Origin: a virus
Strand: one strand, 5' to 3'
Length of the DNA: 27,843 bases
Virus record (IMG/VR): IMGVR_UViG_3300042731_002614
Coordinates: 1-27,843 of that record
Under the pieces are notes generated by a model. That model was given only the letters and a program-made list of their open reading frames with translations. It searched no databases and was not told the DNA's origin. Below, piece after piece: positions 18,185-25,311 of this stretch. Positions within the stretch are counted from its first letter, which is position 1, and each line of letters opens with the position of its first letter. A program made the position numbers and the translations under genes.

Positions 18185-18599
18185 GGTGCATGCCCTCGAT
18201 CATTAGCCAGAAATGCATAGGAACGAACAGGACACTCGCATAAATTGCGATAACAAACTCACCGCCTGTAAACGCCGCAGAATACGATAGTAGAGCAAAC
18301 TGAACTGTCTGGATCAAAGCGCCGAACGTCACCATTTTTCGCATGATTGGCCTGATCAAACCTATAAGCGTCATCGCGCTTGCTGCCATCATGATGAAGG
18401 CCCAGAATTCAGCATTGAACTGATACGCGAAACTTCCCCATGTCGCCTCAGAATATCCTACCTGATCCGTCATTGAATCTACCCAGAACAGGCACCCGAT
18501 ACCGAACAGAGCGGCCTCGATCATGCAAAGAATTGGACGATAACGATCGAGCTCATGATCGCGTCCAAGGATTACGTGCAAGACATTAGTGTCAAACAT
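18165..18599 (-). CDS. four-helix integral membrane protein (144 aa)
   Basis: GGGGAAGG precedes ATG 18599. After a polar start (MFDTNVLHVILGRDHELDRY) there are four hydrophobic stretches at about 24-40, 65-83, 88-108 and 115-135 (for example FWAFIMMAASAMTLIGLI and FVIAIYASVLFVPMHFWLM). It lies among lysis genes and may be a holin or another late membrane protein. No family was recognised. Confidence 0.65.
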   Translation of the reverse strand: MFDTNVLHVILGRDHELDRYRPILCMIEAALFGIGCLFWVDSMTDQVGYSEATWGSFAYQFNAEFWAFIMMAASAMTLIGLIRPIMRKMVTFGALIQTVQFALLSYSAAFTGGEFVIAIYASVLFVPMHFWLMIEGMHRDPIGK

Positions 18600-18649
18600 A
18601 CCTTCCCCTCATTCCACCTAAAACTAGCATGTCAAAGCGAACACGCCAA

Positions 18650-19003
18650 CTAGTTGAGCCATTTCCGCCTCGCATATGCTATCGACCAGACGAACAGCGG
18701 TCCCACAGGAGCCAATACGCCTATACCTGACACATAACCGCCTGAGATAAGCGCAGCCCACCCACCGACGCCGCTCAGCCACGCCAGCAGGTCAGCGGTG
18801 TAGTCATGTTTTGTAGCGCCTTGGTAGCGAAGCTGAATCCACTCCCAAGCGATGATTCCGAACCCTGCGGCAAATATGGCCAAAACCATTGGTATGAGCA
18901 TCGACGAAACACCAACCAAGGCGGCACCGAAGATGCAGTGCATACCTTGGTTATTGCCGCCCCCGTATGGATCACCGGCGAAGTCGTCTGGTGCGAATAT
19001 CAT
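18650..19003 (-). CDS. three-helix membrane protein (117 aa)
   Basis: ATG 19003 overlaps the fibre gene stop (ATGA). The N-terminal MIFAPDDFAGDPYGGGNNQG is polar. Hydrophobic segments follow at about 24-55 (GAALVGVSSMLIPMVLAIFA, then AGFGIIAWEW), 77-92 and 94-110. EWIQLRYQGATKHDYTADLL between helices is the pattern E-W...Q-R..G..K.D...D.LAW seen in small phage membrane proteins of unknown function. Possibly part of lysis or superinfection exclusion. Confidence 0.65.
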   Translation of the reverse strand: MIFAPDDFAGDPYGGGNNQGMHCIFGAALVGVSSMLIPMVLAIFAAGFGIIAWEWIQLRYQGATKHDYTADLLAWLSGVGGWAALISGGYVSGIGVLAPVGPLFVWSIAYARRKWLN

Positions 19004-21513
19004 GACAACGTCAGTGTACCAGTGCGTACCACTCCGTCAGATCCTTTCAACTTGAACGTCAGCGTCGTATTATCCGTCGCTTCGATTACCACGTCACCGT
19101 TATCGACCGGTGTTACGCTGCTGCCAGGGGTGAACCCAAACGTTCCGTTAACGTCGAGGCCGTAATCAGGGACAGTTTCGTTGATAGCCACGCGGCCATT
19201 AGCGGCCAGCCGCATCGTTTCGGTGTTTCCGGAATGCAGTGCCACGAATCCTGTTTCTGATCGAGCACCTACCCTGAACTCACCACTGTTGTAATTCCAT
19301 GACATGATCGCACCAAGGCTATCGCTAGGTGTGGAAAAAGCGATAGCGCCAACGCTCGCATCCGGATGCAGAATGTTTATACCCGTGGCACCACTTCCCT
19401 CAACCATGATCTGGTCATTAAAGCCATAACCAGTTGCTCCGCTTGCGCCGCTGTAAACGTGAACCAATTTATCCGGTGTAGTCGTACCAAACCCGACCCT
19501 GTGATTGGTTTCGTCCACATGAAGCGTATCGGTGTCGAAGGACACGTCACCGCCTTCAAAAGAGATGCCACCCGTTGTGGACTTGAGATACGCCTTCAAT
19601 GTGCTTTCTGTGGTAAACGACAGGATAGTTGCATCGTCAGGATCTGCTGCGCCAGTGCGATCTACATAAAGGGACGCAAGATCGTTCCTGAACCCGATCT
19701 GGCCGTTGTAAGCAGCGTCGTCTGTGCTTGCATTTCCATCTGCGAAGAAAGTGACCCGTGGCTGTGACGTGCTGTTACGTCTCCCCAACTCAACTATCGG
19801 AGAACCTCCGACAACCCTGAAACTGTTATCATATGCGCCAGCGACTTTGGCACGACTAAGGAAGTCGCTATTGGGGGTTCCATCCGTGTACGTTTCGTCT
19901 GTTCCAATATACCCGGAACTTGATACAAATCCGTCGCTTCCGTCATTGAAGCTAATGCCGTCATAATGGAACCCGATCTTAGCACCGGTAGTCCTGAAAC
20001 CAGTAGTCCATTTGGCGTCGGCGCTACCGCGGGCCAAGAATGCATGTCCGCCGCCATTATCTCCAGAATTCGATAGGTCGATCCCGTAGAAATGGAACGG
20101 ATGCTCATTCCGGTTGAAGTCATCATCGGCCTCTGTGCCGGTATTGTTGAAAAACCCACCTTCGAAGAATGAGCCGGACGTATAGCCAAAGGTTGCGCCG
20201 TCTGTTTCCGTCAAGAAAATGTTCGAATTCTGACCCCAGACTTTGTTCAGCGGGTTAATGATGACGTTTGCCCCGTCTCCAGGAGTGCTGGCAACAGCCG
20301 CTGCATATGGGTTAACTGCACTCGCCTTGTACCATTGCTCCACAACGAATGTATCAGGCGCAGATTCCGGCGACCAGCTTACCAGCCGAGTGGTGTGTCT
20401 GGTCGAACCACCGGTTCCATCCATTGTTCCGGATGTGTCGATAAACATCCCGACGCGGAGGTTCCGAGCCTCTGGCTCAGTCAATGGTGTGGCGATAGTA
20501 AAACCAGTCGATGTGAAAGCCGTGGCATTCGTGCCGCCATTGATCTTAACTTGTGTGTTGTCGCCGATGGCTGTGTACAAGGTTGCACTACCACGTTCGT
20601 GTTGGTACGCCTGCGTCTCTACTGTGTCCGGGTCATAGCCAGAAATTCCCGCCTCACGGTCACCCAGCGCCCCACTGCCCATTGTCACAGAAAATCCGGC
20701 ATTGTCTTTCTTGTTTGCGAACCCCCTCATGTGGATGCCACGTTCATTGATTACCGGAGCATTGAGATAGGTCCAGTTCAGGTTCGATCCATCTACTGTG
20801 CTGCCGATTCGAACACCCCCGTCTACAAGCCATGTCAGGGATCGCTTGCCGACGTCTAGTGCGGATGTGATAACATACCGGCTGCCGTCAGCCGTCTTGG
20901 GGACGAACAACGTATAGCTGGGAAGTTCCCCATCTTCGAGAGTTTCAGGGATTGTGTCGGCATCAGGCAGGCTATCAATCGCCGCTTGGAATGCGGTAGT
21001 ATGGTCTGTTTCACTGCCGGTCAAGAAAGATCCAACCGAGACGAACCCTGCGGAGTTGATGATTTCGAATCCAGGGATATCTGAGACCGAAGTCGCTCCG
21101 CTAGACGCCTTATACCAAACATCATTTGCGGTCACGATATAACCGTCTTGAGATTCGTTTTCATTCGCGATCTGTCGTGCTCGCCATTCCACCAGACGCG
21201 CCCGGGTGCTGAAATTGGGACCGGCCTCATAGAATTTCACATCGCCTGCCGTGACGCCATGATTATCAGATGCATCGAAGGCCGCGATTTCATAAAGCAG
21301 ACCATCTACGACCAGAAATTCACCTTCTTCAACCGTGTGGACGGTGCCAGTGGTATACGTCAGATTCGTGTCAGCCGTGAGTTCCGAATAAGTTTGGAAT
21401 TCCAGACCAGACCGGTTCAAAATAATCTCAAGATCTGATTTTGCGGGCTGATATGCATCGCTGCGCGGGCTTCCGAATAGTGCGAATTCTACAGATTTAC
21501 GGGAAGTTGCCAT
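19000..21513 (-). CDS. tail fibre / tailspike-like protein (837 aa)
   Basis: A long glycine/serine/threonine- and aspartate-rich beta protein placed right after the tip protein. The N-terminal ~100 residues (RKSVEFALFGSPRSDAY, then TYTTGTVHTVEEGEFLVVDG) are an attachment-type domain. About 165-400 resemble a parallel beta-helix (FQAAIDSLPDADTIPETL and a repeated THTTR/GGxxxR style). The C-terminal quarter has fibre-like units such as NHRVGFGTTTPDKLVHVY and a closing SDGVVRTGTLTLS. It likely binds the host surface and may degrade polysaccharide, but no catalytic site was identified. GAGGAAA precedes ATG 21513. Confidence 0.85.
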   Translation of the reverse strand: MATSRKSVEFALFGSPRSDAYQPAKSDLEIILNRSGLEFQTYSELTADTNLTYTTGTVHTVEEGEFLVVDGLLYEIAAFDASDNHGVTAGDVKFYEAGPNFSTRARLVEWRARQIANENESQDGYIVTANDVWYKASSGATSVSDIPGFEIINSAGFVSVGSFLTGSETDHTTAFQAAIDSLPDADTIPETLEDGELPSYTLFVPKTADGSRYVITSALDVGKRSLTWLVDGGVRIGSTVDGSNLNWTYLNAPVINERGIHMRGFANKKDNAGFSVTMGSGALGDREAGISGYDPDTVETQAYQHERGSATLYTAIGDNTQVKINGGTNATAFTSTGFTIATPLTEPEARNLRVGMFIDTSGTMDGTGGSTRHTTRLVSWSPESAPDTFVVEQWYKASAVNPYAAAVASTPGDGANVIINPLNKVWGQNSNIFLTETDGATFGYTSGSFFEGGFFNNTGTEADDDFNRNEHPFHFYGIDLSNSGDNGGGHAFLARGSADAKWTTGFRTTGAKIGFHYDGISFNDGSDGFVSSSGYIGTDETYTDGTPNSDFLSRAKVAGAYDNSFRVVGGSPIVELGRRNSTSQPRVTFFADGNASTDDAAYNGQIGFRNDLASLYVDRTGAADPDDATILSFTTESTLKAYLKSTTGGISFEGGDVSFDTDTLHVDETNHRVGFGTTTPDKLVHVYSGASGATGYGFNDQIMVEGSGATGINILHPDASVGAIAFSTPSDSLGAIMSWNYNSGEFRVGARSETGFVALHSGNTETMRLAANGRVAINETVPDYGLDVNGTFGFTPGSSVTPVDNGDVVIEATDNTTLTFKLKGSDGVVRTGTLTLS

Positions 21514-21527
21514 TTGATTTCCTCAGT

Positions 21528-23630
21528 TTAGATTGTCACGCTTTCAGGGCCTTCGAGCGTTCCCGCAACCCCGCTTGAATTGATGGGCTCGGCCCAGTAG
21601 CTCCATCCACCAGATCCAACCCCAATGTCCGTCCAGCTATCGGCACTAGATGGGATGCCGTATTCTGTATGAACCAAAATAGCGTCATTGAAATCGGTGC
21701 TGTCATCGGCGCGATAAATCCGCGTTCCGAAATAGTTCGCATCGTTCGGCGCCGTGAAATCGATATCGACATCGAGGCCATTGACCGTGGCAGTGAATGC
21801 CGTCAAATCTCCCGGAGCGGTGCTGTTCGCGATAACGGTGATTGTCCCAGGTGTTGTCGGCGCCCAGTCGCCAACACGATATGATCCTGTTCGGTTCCGT
21901 GCTTGATATTCATAAGTTTCGCCGTCGATCAGACCGGTCACGCGGACTTGGTTTTCACCTTCTGCTGCGGTTACTATCTGCCATTCAGTTTCACCTTGAA
22001 CGCGCAACTGCACCTGCTGAACCAGACTTGCGTCCGTTGCTGTCCATGAGAAATCAATTCCGCCCGCATCGACCGTAGATGCGCTGAGACCTGCGACATC
22101 AGGAATATCATCATTGTTTGTTACACTCCCGTAATCCGGCCGGGTCGGTTCCTCGGTCGCCGCAACGAAATCGAAATCCGTGGACGAAACGGAATTTGCG
22201 GTGAGAGTGAATTGAGAAACGTTCTCGCGCACCAGCTCGCCGACTTCAAAATATTCATCGATGCCCATTTCAGCATGAACGAGACGGAAAAATCTCTGTC
22301 CGATTAGTTCATAACCGTTCATACCGATGGTTGCGCGAAGCTGGTATTGAGATCGCTTCATTTTCGCGATCCGTTTCGCGATCCTTGCGGCTTGGTTATG
22401 ATTGTTGATCATGTATAACTGCGGCTCATCACGAACCGGAATTGTCACATCGTTTTCCACCCAAGTTCCGGATGGCGTTTCGCGCCAAGCGTTTTGGGGT
22501 TCGACGTAGGTGACGACCACTTCGTCTACAGCATTAGACCCCCATTGGCCTTCGCTTAGTTCCAGCGCGAAACAATCATCCGCCGAAAGCGTGACGGTCG
22601 GTGTGATCCAGCGACCGAGCTTGAACCCGACTTTGCCATCCGTTCGTTCATAGATGAAAGCATCGCAAGCAGCGGCCATCTGTGCGCGCTGGCTCTCGAA
22701 TTCCTGTTCATCAGAAATCACGCCATTGAGCGTCCAAAGAGCTTGCGTTTCGGATTCAGCATTCGTCACCGAAATATCTGCAACATCTGCTTCATCGCCT
22801 ACCTCGTCCCAATCGACCTGACGACCAAGGCGATTGACGATCCAATGGGCCAGCACTAGGGCTGCGTTATTGCTGTACCCAGTGGATAAATCTCGCGGAT
22901 CATAGATGTCATTGGCGCCATCGATGACCGGCGCATATGACCACTGGCGACCATTTGGATAAACCTTGCTGAATTCAGACTGTGGCGGCCGCTTTGCCCA
23001 AATCGTTGCGCCAGCCAGACCCTCGAAATCGTGGCTGCTGGTAATCTCTGTGAACGCCGACACAAGGCCTGAATTCGCGGTCTGTCCGCTGCTGCCGTCG
23101 AAGGCATCTACCCGTCCGTATCCTGCGATAGGAGCCGTTGTGATGTTCGTCAGACTGGTATCCGTCTCGCTGTTCAACGTGACGACACGTTCATCAAGCC
23201 AATGTTCAATGAAACCTTCGATCTCATGCGCTGCAAGGATCGGCACATAATATCGCTTGCTGTCAGTGAATCCGGTAAATCCGAGTGGCCCGCCCTTGCG
23301 TGCTCGTCCATAGACATATTCGGCGTATGATTTCGCCTGTGCAAAATTAACCATTCTGTCAGATGGCGGTGGCGTTCCAATCCCTGGAGAAAATAATTTC
23401 GCTGCGAGAAGCGATAGGCCGATGCCTACCACTGTGCGCACGAGAAATCCGCCAACCACAGTCCCTGCGAATGATGCGCCAGCGGCATATGCTGCAGTTG
23501 CCGCAAGTGCTGATCCGCCGGCAACTCCAAGAGCTCCAGCCAACCATCCGACAACTGGCGCGGCGTGCGCCGGTTCCGGAGTTAGCGCTGTTGTCCCCAG
23601 AAGTGCGAGGATCAGTAGTTTACGCCTCAT
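21528..23630 (-). CDS. tail tip / host specificity protein with FN3-like domains (700 aa)
   Basis: The position (after NlpC/P60-like and before fibre) and layout match tip attachment proteins of lambda J/GTA gp15 type, though it is shorter. It starts with a Sec-like signal: basic MRRK, hydrophobic LLILALLGTTALT and an AHA-A site near residue 23. Glycine/alanine hydrophobic segments follow to about 85. The hub region runs about 90-480 (AKSYAEYVYGRARKGGPLGF, VTYVEPQNAW, ARIAKRIAKMKRSQYQLRAT). Two fibronectin-III-like beta domains follow (FSWTATDASLVQQVQLRVQG type; DIDFTAPNDANYFGTRIYRA). It probably contacts the receptor and starts injection. Confidence 0.88.
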   Translation of the reverse strand: MRRKLLILALLGTTALTPEPAHAAPVVGWLAGALGVAGGSALAATAAYAAGASFAGTVVGGFLVRTVVGIGLSLLAAKLFSPGIGTPPPSDRMVNFAQAKSYAEYVYGRARKGGPLGFTGFTDSKRYYVPILAAHEIEGFIEHWLDERVVTLNSETDTSLTNITTAPIAGYGRVDAFDGSSGQTANSGLVSAFTEITSSHDFEGLAGATIWAKRPPQSEFSKVYPNGRQWSYAPVIDGANDIYDPRDLSTGYSNNAALVLAHWIVNRLGRQVDWDEVGDEADVADISVTNAESETQALWTLNGVISDEQEFESQRAQMAAACDAFIYERTDGKVGFKLGRWITPTVTLSADDCFALELSEGQWGSNAVDEVVVTYVEPQNAWRETPSGTWVENDVTIPVRDEPQLYMINNHNQAARIAKRIAKMKRSQYQLRATIGMNGYELIGQRFFRLVHAEMGIDEYFEVGELVRENVSQFTLTANSVSSTDFDFVAATEEPTRPDYGSVTNNDDIPDVAGLSASTVDAGGIDFSWTATDASLVQQVQLRVQGETEWQIVTAAEGENQVRVTGLIDGETYEYQARNRTGSYRVGDWAPTTPGTITVIANSTAPGDLTAFTATVNGLDVDIDFTAPNDANYFGTRIYRADDSTDFNDAILVHTEYGIPSSADSWTDIGVGSGGWSYWAEPINSSGVAGTLEGPESVTI

Positions 23631-24060
23631 ATCCTACGCTCCAGATCGCCTCTGTGCCGTCAGCGCATAGTAGCGGCGATGCAGCACGTCGGTTGATAGT
23701 CGTCGTTCCATTCGGTCCCTTGCAGCCCCATGCCGAGCCCATCCAGATCGCACCACACGGGCTTACACGTCCATCTGCATCCCGTGCCAAGATGATAGCC
23801 ACATCGCCGGGTCGCTGTTCTGTCGTTCGCTCAAGACCGGCTGCAGAAAAATAATGATCGACCACACCGGTCGGATTTCTGAAGAACCCTGTTTCGCGCT
23901 GGCAGCTGCCGCGGCTATCATATGTTCCGCGCACGTTCTCTGCCGGGTCAACGCCGCGAACCTGCATGATCCAATCGCAAACGCAGGTAATGCAGTCGCT
24001 CTCGCCCCAGATGAACGGAAGCGATGCCCATCTGTGGAGCTCTCGATACAGTGGTGTCAT
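23620..24060 (-). CDS. NlpC/P60-like tail protein (DUF6950 type, 146 aa)
   Basis: ATG 24060 overlaps the previous stop (ATGA); an extension to 24192 runs through that gene. Residues about 13-30 read SLPFIWGESDCITCVCDWIM, where W-G-x-x-D-C provides the likely catalytic cysteine of the NlpC/P60 fold. GDVAIILARDADGRVS and CGAIWMGSAWGCKG supply the histidine-poor second half, where a clear catalytic histidine is not obvious. The family functions in tail tip assembly or local peptidoglycan cleavage during entry. In GTA-like tails the same slot holds the gp14 peptidase. Confidence 0.8.
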   Translation of the reverse strand: MTPLYRELHRWASLPFIWGESDCITCVCDWIMQVRGVDPAENVRGTYDSRGSCQRETGFFRNPTGVVDHYFSAAGLERTTEQRPGDVAIILARDADGRVSPCGAIWMGSAWGCKGPNGTTTINRRAASPLLCADGTEAIWSVGYEA

Positions 24061-24644
24061 CCGAATAGTTTCTCTTCCTCGAAATCGCTGGTCGGCATGT
24101 ATTCCAATGATGGATTTGCAGATCCGATCAATCTCGCATGACCTTCCGTGTTCAGGATAATCCGCCTGGCCGACTTGCGATCTTCTGACCACGATTCAAA
24201 TGACACAGATATGGATCGGTTCTGCGCGCCGTTCGCCGAAAATGTCATGGTTCTCATGATCCGCTGCATCCATTGAATCGGCGCGATTGTGGGAGCATAA
24301 AATTCCGCTTGTGATCTGATCGGCTGAACATAGAACGTGATGTTCCGACCGGCCACATAATCCAAACCAAGCGATTTGACTTGATCAACCAAATCTGTGG
24401 CATTCGGATCTTGAAAATATGACAGCGTGACAGAACCTGCCGGCGCATTACCGTCCATCGCCAGTTCGAGATTATTCACTGCGATGAGCTGCGACCCATA
24501 CCAGACATTGCTATTGCTGTCGGTAAATACGCCATCGGTTCCGATGATGAACCTGGCAGTTCCATCGGCTGTTTCGATCGCGCATAGATCAAGTGCAGCA
24601 ATCACATTTTCTGTCTGGTCATATGTTGACGGGAAAAAGCTCAT
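24057..24644 (-). CDS. minor tail protein, GTA gp13/DUF2163-like position (195 aa)
   Basis: ATG 24644 overlaps the previous stop (ATGA). A beta-rich protein: ALDLCAIETADGTARFIIGT, NSNVWYGSQLIAVNNLELAM, SVTLSYFQDPNATDLVDQVK and a DYVAGRNITFYVQ strand, then RTMTFSANGAQNRSISVSFE. The layout resembles distal tail proteins that sit between the tape measure and the NlpC/P60-like protein. The specific DUF2163 link is inferred from gene order, not from a clear motif. Confidence 0.75.
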   Translation of the reverse strand: MSFFPSTYDQTENVIAALDLCAIETADGTARFIIGTDGVFTDSNSNVWYGSQLIAVNNLELAMDGNAPAGSVTLSYFQDPNATDLVDQVKSLGLDYVAGRNITFYVQPIRSQAEFYAPTIAPIQWMQRIMRTMTFSANGAQNRSISVSFESWSEDRKSARRIILNTEGHARLIGSANPSLEYMPTSDFEEEKLFG

Positions 24645-25309
24645 CGGTTGAGAACCTCCCGAAAATTCAACTTGACGATCGAAGCATATGATCCAGTGTA
24701 AACAGGATTTCCCATACTTTCTTCGACGGCTTCAAACAGGCCGACGCCTTGCAATTCTATCGTGTCATCTGCAGCAATCGCAGATCGCAACGGCATTTGA
24801 AGCGTGATATCATAGACATATTGCGATACCTGCAGAACGGACGTGACCATGAACGGCCAATCGTTGTGGCTCATGATCTGACCTTCATTCGGGGCCGCGC
24901 CGGTGTCGGTTACATCGATGCGAAGCGAAGTCGCTCCGGCTGCAACTGCCGTTACTGCAGTGCATGTCGGATCGTATGAAAATCCGTAGCCATTGCTGAA
25001 AAACACACCCTCTGAAAATGGAATTCCGTTCGGAAGATATGTTCCGTTGTACCCAATCGGATCATCCATTTCGATCTTGTATATGCCGACCATCCCTTGG
25101 GCCTCGGCACGGATAGCCCGCCATTGTGCGAGTTGCTGATCTTGCAGAAAAACGCTAGGAGTTCCGACCCAGCGCGGAAAAGCATTGTAGACCGATTGCG
25201 TGAATCCGCTGTTCGTTTCACCAACAGATTGACCGCGCCATGCGATGTCCCAGGTGAAATCAAGCGATGTAAGCAGGCTTTGTGGGACGATAATGGTCGG
25301 ACGTTCCAT
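24641..25309 (-). CDS. minor tail protein (distal tail component, 222 aa)
   Basis: ATG 25309 has AAGGG upstream; GTG 25315, which overlaps the tape measure stop, is an alternative start. Segments include SLDFTWDIAWRGQSVGETNS, FTQSVYNAFPRWVGTP and WRAIRAEAQGMVGIYKIEM, then a beta-sandwich-like DPTCTAVTAVAAGATSLRID. Its slot directly after the tape measure equals that of the distal tail protein/gp12 in GTA-like clusters. The tail role comes from order and composition. Confidence 0.75.
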   Translation of the reverse strand: MERPTIIVPQSLLTSLDFTWDIAWRGQSVGETNSGFTQSVYNAFPRWVGTPSVFLQDQQLAQWRAIRAEAQGMVGIYKIEMDDPIGYNGTYLPNGIPFSEGVFFSNGYGFSYDPTCTAVTAVAAGATSLRIDVTDTGAAPNEGQIMSHNDWPFMVTSVLQVSQYVYDITLQMPLRSAIAADDTIELQGVGLFEAVEESMGNPVYTGSYASIVKLNFREVLNR

Positions 25310-25311
25310 GA

